A stretch of 64,000 nt of DNA from Acuticoccus sp051016205 (GCA_051016205.1 CP136534.1:62001-126000); one strand, 5' to 3'. Counted from the stretch's first letter, positions 7,733 through 17,279 are shown. The notes: generated by a model not told the origin, from the sequence alone. Program-made: numbers and translations.

Positions 7733-8677
7733 ATGCCGCCTGCCCCCACCAACGCCACCGCGCAGGAGCCACCTGCGCCGCTCGCCATCGGACCGCGCCA
7801 GTGGACGGCCCTCATCATGGGCACCATCGGTGTTGCCATGTTTGCCGGCACCTTGCCGGCAACACGGCTCGCGCTGGAAGGGTTCGATCCCATCTTCATC
7901 ACCTTCGCGCGGGCCTTTTTTGCCGGCGTTGCGGCGGCAACGCTCTTGGTCCTCACAGGTCGCCCGCGCCCAACCCGGGCGGAGGTGCCTCAGTTCATCG
8001 CCATCGCATTCTGCCTTGTCTTGGGCTTTCCGCTCTTCACAGGCCTTGCCATGGAACATGTGCCAGCAAGCCACGGCGGTGTGGTGCTGGCGATCCTCCC
8101 CCTCGGCACCGCCATTGCCGCAGCCGTCGTGGGCGGGGAGCGACCTGGCAAGGCATTCTGGGCCGTCAGCGCACTGGGCGGCGTCGTCGTTTTGGTGTTT
8201 TCCCTCTCCGACAGCGGCTGGGCAGTGCGGTGGGGCGATGTGTTCCTCGTGGCGGCGGCCGCCAGCGCTGCCTTAGGCTACGCCCTGTCTGGGCGGCTGA
8301 CACGGCGCATGCCCGGGTGGGTGGTGATCTCCTGGGCGCTGGTGATCTCCCTCCCCTTCAGCGCGGCAGGGTCGCTCGCATCATTGCCTGACGCCTGGCC
8401 GACGGCGCCCCATGTGTGGGCTGGTCTTGCCTATCTGTCGCTGGTCTCCATGCTTCTCGGCTTCTTTTTCTGGAACACGGCCCTGGCGCTGGGGGGCGTT
8501 GCGAAGATCGGCCAACTGCAACTCCTGCAGCCGTTCTTCACCCTTGCCATCGCAGCGCTCGTGGCGGGCGAGGTGTTCCAGATCCGCCAGGCAGCGTTCG
8601 CGGTTGCCGTCGTCGTCATTGTCGCCACCGCCCAGCGCCTCAGGGTCGCGCCCGCGCCCCCACCGCCAAGGCGCTGA
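7733..8677 (+). CDS. EamA/DMT-family transporter
   Basis: 314-residue inner-membrane protein with about ten hydrophobic spans and two EamA repeats, roughly residues 22-150 and 165-305. It belongs to the drug/metabolite transporter superfamily, whose members mostly export amino acids or metabolites. The start ATG lies 5 nt after the HisN-like stop, so the two are probably one transcript. The N-terminus before the first span is proline-rich. The gene ends 11 nt from the convergent polA stop. Substrate unknown. Confidence 0.87.
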   Translation: MPPAPTNATAQEPPAPLAIGPRQWTALIMGTIGVAMFAGTLPATRLALEGFDPIFITFARAFFAGVAAATLLVLTGRPRPTRAEVPQFIAIAFCLVLGFPLFTGLAMEHVPASHGGVVLAILPLGTAIAAAVVGGERPGKAFWAVSALGGVVVLVFSLSDSGWAVRWGDVFLVAAAASAALGYALSGRLTRRMPGWVVISWALVISLPFSAAGSLASLPDAWPTAPHVWAGLAYLSLVSMLLGFFFWNTALALGGVAKIGQLQLLQPFFTLAIAALVAGEVFQIRQAAFAVAVVVIVATAQRLRVAPAPPPPRR

Positions 8678-8688
8678 AGGGGTGCCAG

Positions 8689-11649
8689 TCAGTGGGCCTC
8701 GGCCCAGCTTTCGCCTGCCCGCGCATCCACATCGAGAGGAACGGAGAGTTTGACGGCAGGCTCCGCCGCCCCCTCCATGGTCGTGCTGATGACTTTGATG
8801 GCCTTTTCCACCTCGCCCTCGGGCACCTCGAACAGCAATTCATCGTGCACTTGGAGGAGCATGCGCACCGACAGCTTCGCATCGCTCAAGGCAGAATCCA
8901 TACGCACCATGGCGCGGCGGATGATGTCGGCCGCCGAACCCTGGATGGGGGCATTGATGGCCGCACGCTCGTAAAACGCCCTCAGCGAGGGGTTCTTGGT
9001 GTCGATCTCAGGGTAGTGTGCACGCCGGCCGAACAGCGTCGTCACATAGCCGGTCTCACGCACGGTCTTTTTGGTGGCGTCCATATAGTCGCGGATGCCG
9101 GGAAACCGCTCGAAGTACTTTTTGATGTAGGCGCTCGCCTCCTCCCGCGGGATGGACAGCTGATTGGCAAGCCCGAAGGCGGAGATCCCATAAATGATGC
9201 CGAAATTGATGGCCTTCGCCCGCCGCCGCACCATCGGGTCCATGCCCTTGATGGGGACTCCGAACATCTCCGAGGCGGTCATGGCGTGAATGTCCAGCCC
9301 ATCTGCAAACGCCTCGCGTAGCTGAGGAATGTCGGCGATGTGGGCAAGCACCCGCAACTCGATCTGCCCATAGTCCGCCGCCACCAGCTTGGTGCCTGGC
9401 GCGGCCACGAACGCCTGGCGGATCTTGCGCCCCTCTTCGGTGCGGATTGGAATGTTCTGCAAGTTCGGGTCGGTTGAAGAGAGCCGCCCCGTTGTGGTGG
9501 AGGCCATGGCAAAGGTCGTGTGCACGCGCCCCGTGTCAGGGTTGATGTCCTCCTGTAGCGCGTCGGTATAGGTGCTCTTCAGCTTGGAAATCTGCCGCCA
9601 TTCCAAGATTTTGACGGGAAGGGGGTGGCCCTCGGCTGCCAAGTCCTCCAGCACCTGCGCCCCTGTGGACCAGGCGCCTGTCTTGGTCTTCTTGCCGCCG
9701 GAATAGCCGAGCTTGTCGAACAAGATCTCCGAGAGCTGCTTGGTGGAGCCGATGTTGAAGGTCTCACCGGCAAGCTCATAAATCTCCGCCTCGATCCGCC
9801 CCAGCGTCTGGGCAAAATCGTGAGACATGCGCGACAGCACGTTGCGATCCACAACCACGCCAGCGGCCTCCATCCTGGCAAGGACGGGCAGCAGCGGGCG
9901 TTCAAGTGTCTGGTAGACGCTGGTCACACCCTTGGCGATGACCCGCTGGCGCAACAAGGGCGCCAGGCGCACGGCAATGTCGGCCTCCTCGGCGGCATGG
10001 CGCGTTGCAGCATCAAACGCAACGGCGCCGAAGGGCACCTTGTTGCGGCCGGTCCCCATCACATCGCGGTCGTCCAACGGCGTATGGCCGAGGAAGCGCT
10101 TCGACAGGCCCTGAACGTCGTGAAGGCTCGCCCCCGCGTCGGCCGCGTAGGACAACAGCCCCGTATCATCGATGGGCGCGACATCGATCCCTGCCCGGTG
10201 AAGGGCAAGCCAGTCCCGCTTCATCGCCCCTGAGACCTTGATGACGCCGCGATCGGTTAGGGGCCCTTCAAGCACGTCCTTCACGTCCGCCATGGTCAAA
10301 CCGTCCTGATTGCGATCCATCAGGTCGCCGCCTTCATGGCTGAGCGGCATGTAAAAGGCTTTGCCCGGGGCCACCGCAAAGCCGATCCCCGCAATGGGAG
10401 AGGTCATGGGCTGGCCATCATGCATCCTGACGGCAAGCGCTAGGACGCCACGCTCTGTCGCCTCCTCCATCACCGCCTTGACCTCCTCAAGGCTGGTGAG
10501 GGTCTTATAGGCATCAAGGTCGAATGTGCTGTCTGCGGCGGCAGACTCCATCTCAGCGGCAAGGGTCTGGGGTGTTGGCGGTGCGCCATCCTCCGCTTTG
10601 GCCTGGGGCTCGTCCGAGACGCCTGCGGCGGGCTTGTAATCGCCGATGCCGGCATAGCGCGTGTCGGCGACGACCTTGGCGTGGTCGACGCCAAAATCCT
10701 CAGCCGCCCGGCGGGTCAGCGTGCCAAAATCCATCGCCTTGAAGAAGCCGATCAGCGGTTCGGGGTCCACAGGCTTCATCGCCAGGGCGTCCAGCCCATG
10801 GTCCACCTTCACCGCATCGTCGAGGGTGACCAGCTTGCGCGACAGCCGCGCCTGGTCGGCAAAGTTGATGAGGTTTTCCCGGCGCTTGGGCTGCTTGATG
10901 TTTTCCGCCTCGGCGAGCAGCGTGTCTAGGTCGCCATACTCATCAATCAACTGTGCGGCCGTCTTCTTGCCAATGCCAGGGACACCAGGGACGTTGTCGG
11001 TGGCGTCCCCCACAAGGGCCTGCACGTCCACCACCTTCTCAGGCGGGACGCCGAAATACTCCACCACCTCGTCGACGCCGATGCGCCGTTCTGGCCGCAC
11101 GCCCATTTTACCAGTGCCTGCGCGCCGGCCCTCGCCCGAGGCGGGGTCATACATGGTCACCTTGTCGGTAACGAGTTGCATCAGGTCCTTATCGGCCGAG
11201 ACAATCATCACGTCCGCGCCGTTTTCGGCCGCTTCTTTGGCGTAGGTGGCGATGATGTCGTCCGCTTCGAAGCCCGCCTGCTCGATGGGCGTCAGGCCGA
11301 ACGCCTCCACGGCCGCCCGCATCAACGGAAATTGAGGGACGAGGTCGTCAGGCGGGGCGGAGCGGTTGGCTTTGTAGTCCGGATAAAGCTCGTTGCGGAA
11401 GGAATCCTCAGATTTGTCAAAGATGATGGCGAGGTGGGTGGGTGTCACATCCGCGGCACCATCGCGCACAAACTGGTAGATTTTGTTGCAGAAGAGACGC
11501 ACTGCGCCAGTGGGAAGGCCGTCGGCACGATAGTTGTACTTGCGGTCCTGATTCATGGACTGGAAATACGCACGGAAGACAAAGGAAGAGCCATCCACCA
11601 GGAACACGGTGTCGCCAGCGCCGGGGGCATTGGATTTTGTGGTTGCCAT
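8689..11649 (-). CDS. polA: DNA polymerase I, with degenerate 3'-5' exonuclease site
   Basis: 986 residues; repair and Okazaki-fragment polymerase. Domains in order: 5' nuclease (VFLVDGSSFVFRAYF at about 17-31, then FEADDIIATYAKE and VPGVPGIGKKTA), 3'-5' exonuclease fold (about 390-570), and family A polymerase with motif A DYGQIELRVLAHI, motif B RRAKAINFGIIYG and motif C VHDEL (D936). The polymerase site is intact. In the exonuclease, the usual DTE of Exo I is replaced by A406-V-R408, and Exo III has H551 and E555 where E. coli has Y497 and D501; I confirmed the Exo I codons in the nucleotides. Proofreading is therefore probably lost. The ATG at 11649 has a GAGGAGG ribosome site; the longer open frame upstream overlaps the divergent PBP gene. 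Confidence 0.97.
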   Translation of the reverse strand: MATTKSNAPGAGDTVFLVDGSSFVFRAYFQSMNQDRKYNYRADGLPTGAVRLFCNKIYQFVRDGAADVTPTHLAIIFDKSEDSFRNELYPDYKANRSAPPDDLVPQFPLMRAAVEAFGLTPIEQAGFEADDIIATYAKEAAENGADVMIVSADKDLMQLVTDKVTMYDPASGEGRRAGTGKMGVRPERRIGVDEVVEYFGVPPEKVVDVQALVGDATDNVPGVPGIGKKTAAQLIDEYGDLDTLLAEAENIKQPKRRENLINFADQARLSRKLVTLDDAVKVDHGLDALAMKPVDPEPLIGFFKAMDFGTLTRRAAEDFGVDHAKVVADTRYAGIGDYKPAAGVSDEPQAKAEDGAPPTPQTLAAEMESAAADSTFDLDAYKTLTSLEEVKAVMEEATERGVLALAVRMHDGQPMTSPIAGIGFAVAPGKAFYMPLSHEGGDLMDRNQDGLTMADVKDVLEGPLTDRGVIKVSGAMKRDWLALHRAGIDVAPIDDTGLLSYAADAGASLHDVQGLSKRFLGHTPLDDRDVMGTGRNKVPFGAVAFDAATRHAAEEADIAVRLAPLLRQRVIAKGVTSVYQTLERPLLPVLARMEAAGVVVDRNVLSRMSHDFAQTLGRIEAEIYELAGETFNIGSTKQLSEILFDKLGYSGGKKTKTGAWSTGAQVLEDLAAEGHPLPVKILEWRQISKLKSTYTDALQEDINPDTGRVHTTFAMASTTTGRLSSTDPNLQNIPIRTEEGRKIRQAFVAAPGTKLVAADYGQIELRVLAHIADIPQLREAFADGLDIHAMTASEMFGVPIKGMDPMVRRRAKAINFGIIYGISAFGLANQLSIPREEASAYIKKYFERFPGIRDYMDATKKTVRETGYVTTLFGRRAHYPEIDTKNPSLRAFYERAAINAPIQGSAADIIRRAMVRMDSALSDAKLSVRMLLQVHDELLFEVPEGEVEKAIKVISTTMEGAAEPAVKLSVPLDVDARAGESWAEAH

Positions 11650-11757
11650 TAGGTCCTCCTCTGGCGCGGGAGGATGCGGATAGGTTGCGATACGATCAAG
11701 CTCCGCTTTCACGCTTTGCCGTGTTAACCGAGACGGAACGCCGGAGGGTAATGAGTT

Positions 11758-14097
11758 TTGGCGGAACGAAAAGACGGACGGCTCGATATTGCCCCGCAGC
11801 GCAAGGGGACGCGAAAAGGCCCCGCGCAGGAGCGCGTGGCGCCGGGAACCCGCGCGCCTGCGCAGAAGCCGCCCTCTCGGCGGGCTGAAGATGCGCCTGC
11901 GCCAAAACCTCGCGCCAAGGCAAAGCCTGCTGCCCAAAGCGCCAAGCCCAAACAAGCCGCCCGTCCGGCAGCCGGCGCGACCAAGACTGCGGCCAGCGCA
12001 AACCGTTCACCTGGCAGCGCAACGAAAACGGCGTCCAAGACTGCCCCTGCAAAACCGGCCCGGCCACGCCGCGAATCACAACCCTCTCGCACAACGGGAC
12101 GTCGCGGCGGCAGTCGGCGAACACCGCGCAAGCGCTACCGCTTCCTGCGCTTTGTGTGGCGCGCGGGCATCACACTCACACTCCTTGGGATCATCGCGGT
12201 GGGCGCGGTCATCGCCTATTTCGCCGCAACCCTTCCCCCGCGCTCCCAATGGGTGGTGCCGGAACGGCCGCCCAATGTGGCGATCGTGTCGGAGCGGGGC
12301 GACCTTATCGCCAACCGTGGCGACACCGGTGGGCGCGCCATCGCCATCGAAGATCTGCCGCGCTACGTCTCAGAGGCCGTGATCGCCATCGAGGATCGGC
12401 GGTTTTATAGCCACCCCGGCGTCGATCCCATCGGCTTGACCCGCGCCATGGCCGCGAACATTGCCGCCGGTCGCCTTGTGCAGGGTGGCTCTACGCTGAC
12501 CCAGCAGCTTGCAAAAAACCTGTTCCTCACCCCCTCACGCACCATCGAGCGCAAAATCCAGGAGATGATCCTCTCCGTCTGGCTGGAGATCCAGTACGAC
12601 AAGAGCGAGATTCTGGAGATGTATCTGAACCGCGTCTATCTGGGCGCGGGGGCCTATGGGGTGGACGGCGCCTCCCTGCGCTACTTCGGCAAACCTGCCG
12701 AGGAGCTGGAGCTGGCAGAAGCCGCCCTCCTCGCAGGCCTCCTGAAGGCGCCGTCCTACTTCTCCCCCACCACGGATCTTGAGCGTTCCAACGAGCGCGC
12801 CGCCACGGTCCTTCGTGCCATGCGCGAGGCAGGCTTCATTACCGAGCTTGAAGAAGCCTTTGCCAGGCAGCACCCGGCCACCCTCGCCGCGCCCAAGGTC
12901 GCCACCAGCGGCGGCTATGTGGCCGACTGGGTCGCCGACGTGCTGCCCAATTTCGCAGGACAGGTCACCGAAGACATTGTGGTGGAGACCACCATCGACC
13001 TGGAACTCCAGGAACTTGCCCAGTCTGCCCTGCAGGAGATGCTGACCGAAGAGGGCGCCACCAAGGGCGTCAGCCAGGGCGCTGTGGTGGTGATGGACGC
13101 TGGCGGGGCCGTCAAAGCCCTCATCGGTGGCAGGCGCTATGGCGACAGCCAGTATAACAGGGCGGTCGCGGCCGCCCGGCAGCCGGGGTCTGCCTTCAAG
13201 CCCTTCGTCTACCTCGCCGCGCTGGAATACGGGCTGACGCCTGAGACCATGCGCATCGACCAGCCCACGCGGATCGGCAACTGGACGCCTGAAAACTACA
13301 CCCGCCGTTATTACGGCCCCGTGTCGCTGACCCGAGCCCTCGCCCACTCGCTGAACACCATCGCCGCTCAGCTGACGGCCGAGGTGGGGCCCAAGACAGT
13401 CGCAAAGACCGCACAGCGCATGGGGATCCGCTCCCCTTTGCAGAACAATGCCTCCATCGCGCTCGGCACCGGCGAGGTCACCCTCCTTGAGTTGACCACA
13501 GCCTATGTGCCCTTCGCCAACGGCGGCGTCGGCGTCGTCCCCCATGTGGTGCGACGCATCAAAACCGTCGACGGCCGCCTTTTGTACGAGCGTCGCGGCT
13601 CCGGTCCCGGTCAGGTGGCAAGTCTTGAAGATGTGGGCGCCATGAACCGCATGCTCTCCGCCGCCCTTGTGTCAGGCACGGCCCAGCGCGCGCAGCTAAA
13701 TGGCTGGCAGGCCGCCGGCAAGACAGGCACCAGCCAGAATTGGCGCGATGCCTGGTTCGTTGGCTACACGGCCTTCTTCACCGCCGGCGTGTGGCTCGGC
13801 AACGACGACAACTCCCCCACCAAAAAGGCCACGGGCGGGTCGCTGCCTGCCACCTTGTGGAAGCGGCTGATGGAAAAGGTTCACCAAGGCATGGTCCCGT
13901 CCGACCTTCCTGGCGTCGACACCGTGCCCGCGCTCACGATCGCCGGCGACGTGCCGGAAGATCACCCCTGGAACGCCCCCGCAGCACGCGAGACCTCCCA
14001 ACCGGCCAACCTTGCCCGCGACGGCCGCGATTGGATCAGACCCGCACCGGCGCGCGATCCTGGCGGCGGGTTCCTGCGGCGGCTCTTTGGGGGGTAA
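11758..14097 (+). CDS. Penicillin-binding protein 1A (class A, bifunctional)
   Basis: 779-residue membrane-anchored peptidoglycan synthase. A long cytoplasmic tail of about 130 residues is rich in Ala, Lys, Pro and Arg. One transmembrane span follows (ITLTLLGIIAVGAVIAYF). The glycosyltransferase 51 domain shows EDRRFYSHPGVD, GGSTLTQQLAKN and EMYLNRVYLG. The transpeptidase domain has SxxK in PGSAFKPF, SLN in AHSLNTIA and KTGTS. The start is TTG 11758 with GGAGGG about 10 nt upstream; the nearby ATG at 11751 is out of frame. It is divergent from polA and monocistronic. Confidence 0.95.
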   Translation: MAERKDGRLDIAPQRKGTRKGPAQERVAPGTRAPAQKPPSRRAEDAPAPKPRAKAKPAAQSAKPKQAARPAAGATKTAASANRSPGSATKTASKTAPAKPARPRRESQPSRTTGRRGGSRRTPRKRYRFLRFVWRAGITLTLLGIIAVGAVIAYFAATLPPRSQWVVPERPPNVAIVSERGDLIANRGDTGGRAIAIEDLPRYVSEAVIAIEDRRFYSHPGVDPIGLTRAMAANIAAGRLVQGGSTLTQQLAKNLFLTPSRTIERKIQEMILSVWLEIQYDKSEILEMYLNRVYLGAGAYGVDGASLRYFGKPAEELELAEAALLAGLLKAPSYFSPTTDLERSNERAATVLRAMREAGFITELEEAFARQHPATLAAPKVATSGGYVADWVADVLPNFAGQVTEDIVVETTIDLELQELAQSALQEMLTEEGATKGVSQGAVVVMDAGGAVKALIGGRRYGDSQYNRAVAAARQPGSAFKPFVYLAALEYGLTPETMRIDQPTRIGNWTPENYTRRYYGPVSLTRALAHSLNTIAAQLTAEVGPKTVAKTAQRMGIRSPLQNNASIALGTGEVTLLELTTAYVPFANGGVGVVPHVVRRIKTVDGRLLYERRGSGPGQVASLEDVGAMNRMLSAALVSGTAQRAQLNGWQAAGKTGTSQNWRDAWFVGYTAFFTAGVWLGNDDNSPTKKATGGSLPATLWKRLMEKVHQGMVPSDLPGVDTVPALTIAGDVPEDHPWNAPAARETSQPANLARDGRDWIRPAPARDPGGGFLRRLFGG

Positions 14098-14106
14098 AGG
14101 AGCCGT

Positions 14107-14124
14107 CTGGCCGACAGCGGCCAG
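14107..14124. terminator. Hairpin between convergent PBP1A and oxidoreductase genes
   Basis: CTGGCCG (14107-14113) pairs with CGGCCAG (14118-14124) around the loop ACAG. On the plus strand TGTGTTTGG follows. It lies just after the PBP1A stop and before the end of the convergent gene, so it could serve both. The T-run is imperfect. Confidence 0.45.
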
Positions 14125-14135
14125 TGTGTTTGGCG

Positions 14136-15452
14136 TCAAGCGGCGCGGTCTTTGAGGGCGTAATAGCCTGAGACGGCCATCACCACCTGGCGGCGAAGGG
14201 CGTGGAAGGGGATGGGACGCAGCGGGGTGAAGGGGAAGTCGAGGTCAGCGTCGTTGGCGCCCGAAGCGGCGTCGGCGAGGACTTTGCCCATGGCGGTCGC
14301 CATCGCAATACCGCGTCCGTTGTAGCCAAGGCCAGCAAGAAGGCCCGGCGCCAGGCGGTGGAGGTGGGGCATGTGGTCCGCCGTCAACGCCACCATGCCG
14401 CCCCATCGGTAGGGGAAGGCCGAGGGACCCAATTGCGGGAAGACGCTGGCGGCAATAGTTTCAAGGCGCGCTTGTTGTCGGCGCACGCCTGCCTCTGTGT
14501 AAGCACCGCGGCCCCCCACCACCAACCGCCCTTCAGGATCGAGGCGATAGTAAAGAAGCAGCCTGCGCGTGTCGGAAGCCACCTGCCCCCCTGGCAGGAT
14601 GGAGCGGCGCACATTGTGGGATAATGGCTCGGTGGCAATCTGCGCCGAGGATGTGGGCACGACGGAACGGCGCAGGCGGTCGAGCGTCCCGTGTTCTGAG
14701 GGCGCGCCATAGGCATTGGTGGCAAGGATGACGGTTTGCGCGGTCACCGTGCCGTTTGGCGCGAGAAGGCGCCAGGGGGGCGCAGCCGAGCCAAGGTCGG
14801 TCACAGGGCTGTGGTGGTGGATGATGGCACCAGCGGCCTCCGCCGCGACGGCAAGACCGCGCACGTAGGACAAAGGCTGGACGGCGCCGCCACGGTGGTC
14901 GATCAGGCCGCCCTCATAGGCCTCCGACCCCAGCCTTTGCGCAACGCCCGCACGGTCCAACAACTCCACAGGTGCGCCGCGGGCCTGCCACTCCTCAACC
15001 CTCTTTTCTTGGATGGCGGCTGAGGCGGCGTTGTGGCGCGGTTGGATCCAGCCGTTGCGCACAGGCGCGCACGCGATGGCATGGCGCTCGATGAGTTCGA
15101 AGACGAGGTCCGGCGCATGGGCGGACAGCGCGACGGCCCTCTCGCCAAAAGGCTCGCCATAGTGCGCCTTCACCGCAGACGGCTCTTCTTTCAAACCGGG
15201 GATGACCTGGCCGCCATTGCGGCCCGATGCGCCCCATCCAGGTGTGTGCGCCTCCAGCACACGCACGCTGATGCCGCGTTCTGCCAAGTGAAGCGCGGCC
15301 GAAAGACCCGTGTAGCCCGCGCCGACAATGGCAACGTCACACGTCATGTCCCCTTCCACAGGGGGGCGGTTTGACGCTTCAGGCGTGGTCGCCGTCCATA
15401 AGGAGCGGGACAAAGAGGGCCACTCGGCCTCGATCTGAGGGGTGTCAGCCAT
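14136..15452 (-). CDS. FAD-dependent amine oxidoreductase (DAO family, PuuB/OrdL-like)
   Basis: 438-residue flavoenzyme. The FAD-binding Rossmann motif is CDVAIVGAGYTGLSAALH at about residues 38-55, followed by the DAO-family patch WGASGRNGGQVIPG. The C-terminal part has PYRWGGMVALT and GYNGRGIAMATAMG, shared with gamma-glutamylputrescine oxidases. It probably oxidises a primary or gamma-glutamylated amine to an aldehyde, releasing ammonia and H2O2. The ATG shares one base with the stop of the upstream XRE-cupin regulator (TAATG), so they are co-translated. The divergent ABC/aldehyde-dehydrogenase operon would bring in the amine and oxidise the aldehyde. Confidence 0.88.
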   Translation of the reverse strand: MADTPQIEAEWPSLSRSLWTATTPEASNRPPVEGDMTCDVAIVGAGYTGLSAALHLAERGISVRVLEAHTPGWGASGRNGGQVIPGLKEEPSAVKAHYGEPFGERAVALSAHAPDLVFELIERHAIACAPVRNGWIQPRHNAASAAIQEKRVEEWQARGAPVELLDRAGVAQRLGSEAYEGGLIDHRGGAVQPLSYVRGLAVAAEAAGAIIHHHSPVTDLGSAAPPWRLLAPNGTVTAQTVILATNAYGAPSEHGTLDRLRRSVVPTSSAQIATEPLSHNVRRSILPGGQVASDTRRLLLYYRLDPEGRLVVGGRGAYTEAGVRRQQARLETIAASVFPQLGPSAFPYRWGGMVALTADHMPHLHRLAPGLLAGLGYNGRGIAMATAMGKVLADAASGANDADLDFPFTPLRPIPFHALRRQVVMAVSGYYALKDRAA

Positions 15453-16081
15453 TAGTAAATGGCCGGGGCCACGACCCAGATCACTTTGCAAGCCTCTTCC
15501 CCAACGCACCAGAAGCGGCACTCATTCCTGTCCTCGAAGGTGAAGGCATCGCCTTGGTCGAGCTCGAACTGCTCCCCGTCCACCTCAAGTCCCAACCGGC
15601 CGGCTAGAACAACGCCCGTGCGCCCTGCAGAGCCCGTCGCATAAGGTTTCTCGCCCGAATGACCGCCTGGGGGAATGGTCACGCTCATCATCTGAATGCC
15701 GCGCCAGGCGTCGTCACTCATCAGCTCTTTGGCAACGCCCCCTGGGCCGAGATCAAAGCTGCGACGCTCCGTCCTGCGCACGACGATGGGCGAGGCGGGG
15801 GCCGTCTGCGGTCCGTTGAACAGCCAGGAGATCGGCATCTGCAAGGCTTCGCAAATCAGCCGCATGGAGCGCAACGAGGGCTGCGACAGCCCCCGCTCGA
15901 TCTGGCTCAGCTGGCCGATGGAAATGCCCGCCGCATCCGCAACGCTTTGCAAAGAGAGCCGGCGCTGACGGCGTCGCAACCTCAGCTTGGTGCCGATGGA
16001 ACGGGACGGCAGCGGCTCGGCTGCAGCTTGGGTGGAGGCAGGCGTCTCGCCATCCTCATCAGGGTTTGACAACCGCTCCAT
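15452..16081 (-). CDS. XRE-family regulator with C-terminal cupin domain (PuuR-like)
   Basis: 209-residue transcriptional regulator. An XRE helix-turn-helix occupies about residues 27-90 (GTKLRLRRRQRRLSLQSVA, then GISIGQLSQIERGLSQPS). A cupin_2 barrel follows at about 130-205 (TIPPGGHSG, GRLGLEVDGEQFELDQGDAF). This architecture is that of PuuR, the putrescine-responsive repressor. A 9-bp inverted repeat begins at its own start codon, so autorepression and control of the divergent transporter operon are likely. It is coupled to the amine oxidase gene downstream. Confidence 0.9.
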   Translation of the reverse strand: MERLSNPDEDGETPASTQAAAEPLPSRSIGTKLRLRRRQRRLSLQSVADAAGISIGQLSQIERGLSQPSLRSMRLICEALQMPISWLFNGPQTAPASPIVVRRTERRSFDLGPGGVAKELMSDDAWRGIQMMSVTIPPGGHSGEKPYATGSAGRTGVVLAGRLGLEVDGEQFELDQGDAFTFEDRNECRFWCVGEEACKVIWVVAPAIY

Positions 16082-16109
16082 GGTTCGATGAGACTAAAAA
16101 ATCGAACCA
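16081..16109. promoter_or_regulatory. Inverted repeat, candidate operator of the XRE-cupin regulator
   Basis: TGGTTCGAT (16081-16089) and ATCGAACCA (16101-16109) are exact inverted copies with an 11-nt A-rich spacer. The left arm begins at the first base of the regulator start codon, so a bound protein would cover the regulator's leader, and it lies 100 nt before the binding-protein gene. Function as an operator is inferred from position and symmetry. Confidence 0.62.
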
Positions 16110-16208
16110 GGAATTTCAACGGCACTGAAGCTTACAAGGCCACACACGCGAGCCCGCCCTTCCGGTCCCGTTCGGCGCGTTGTGGCACGAGCCACCGAAA
16201 GGACCGCC

Positions 16209-17249
16209 ATGACCCTGCGCACCTTCCTTCTTGGCAGCGCGCTCGCCGCCTTCGCCATCGCTCCGGCCGCCGCCGACAAAATCGTCATCTCCAACTGGGA
16301 CGGTTACATGCCGCCCGACCTGTTGGAGCGCTTCATGCAGGAAACGGGGATCGAGGCCGAGCTCTCCCTCCACGCCACCAACGAGGAGATCATGGGCAAG
16401 GTCACGGCCTCGGGCGGCAAGGGCTACGATGTCCTGTTCGTGTCCTCCCCCTTCGCCGAAGCGCTGAACCAGCTTGGCCTGGCCGCAGAGATCGACGGGG
16501 CGAAAATCCCCAACATGGCCAACCTGTACGAAGAGGCGATGGCGCTGGAGCACGACCCCGGCAACACCTTCTCCGTGCCCTATGCCTGGGGTACCACGGG
16601 GCTTTGCTACCGCTCCGACCTTGTGGGCGAGGCGCCGACGTCCTGGTCGCACCTGTTGGAGCCTGCCGACGACCTGAAGGGCAAGGTGACGATGCTCGGC
16701 ACCGACCGCTGGCTGATGGCCGCAGCGCTCCTCGACAAAGGCTACTCCGTCAACGAGACGGACGCCGAAAAGGTGGCCGAAGTGCGCGATGCGCTGATTG
16801 CCGCCAAAGGCGATCTCCTCGCCTACGACGACACCACCTTTTACGCCAAGCTCGTCTCGGGCGAGGCGCTGCTGACCCATGCCTGGGACGGCTGGTGCAA
16901 CTACGGCATTGCTGAAAATGCCGACATCCGCTTCGTGATCCCCGAGGAAGGGTCCGACCTTTGGGTGGATGCCATGGTCATCCCCTCAGCGTCGGAAAAC
17001 AAAGACGGGGCGCACGCCTTCATCGACTTCATCCTGTCGGAAGACAATGGCCGCTGGGTGGCCGAAAACATCCTTTACAAGGTCCCCAACAAGGCGGCGA
17101 TGGACGGGCTCGACGCCGCTTTGATCGAGCAGTACCCGAACCTTGGGATGACGCCTAGCGACCTCATGGCCTTTGAGCAATTGCGCGACCTTGGCGCTGC
17201 CCAGCGCGACTATTCCCGCGCCGTCACAGAGATCAAATCGGCCAACTGA
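16209..17249 (+). CDS. Polyamine-type ABC transporter binding protein (PotD/PotF-like)
   Basis: 346-residue periplasmic protein with a Sec signal (TLRTFLLGSALAAFAIA, cleavage near AAADK). The mature start KIVISNWDGYMPPDLL and the segments PYAWGTTGLCYR and AHAFIDFILS are typical of spermidine/putrescine-binding proteins. The acidic and aromatic ligand-pocket residues cannot be assigned with certainty. It is the first gene of a seven-gene operon that continues with two permeases, an ATPase, a glycosyltransferase, a cupin and an aldehyde dehydrogenase. Ligand: a polyamine or related cationic amine is likely but not proven. Confidence 0.9.
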   Translation: MTLRTFLLGSALAAFAIAPAAADKIVISNWDGYMPPDLLERFMQETGIEAELSLHATNEEIMGKVTASGGKGYDVLFVSSPFAEALNQLGLAAEIDGAKIPNMANLYEEAMALEHDPGNTFSVPYAWGTTGLCYRSDLVGEAPTSWSHLLEPADDLKGKVTMLGTDRWLMAAALLDKGYSVNETDAEKVAEVRDALIAAKGDLLAYDDTTFYAKLVSGEALLTHAWDGWCNYGIAENADIRFVIPEEGSDLWVDAMVIPSASENKDGAHAFIDFILSEDNGRWVAENILYKVPNKAAMDGLDAALIEQYPNLGMTPSDLMAFEQLRDLGAAQRDYSRAVTEIKSAN

Positions 17250-17279
17250 GTGAGGCCCACGTTGGGCATGCGACGGATA

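Noticed and set aside
8416..11652. Long plus-strand open frames opposite polA (for example 8416-9321 and 9625-10233)
   Set aside because: They are antisense to a clearly coding gene and read as low-complexity His/Arg/Gly-rich protein, the usual shadow in GC-rich DNA.
12535..13545. 336-codon minus-strand frame opposite the PBP1A gene
   Set aside because: Antisense to conserved transglycosylase and transpeptidase motifs; no family pattern or ribosome site of its own.
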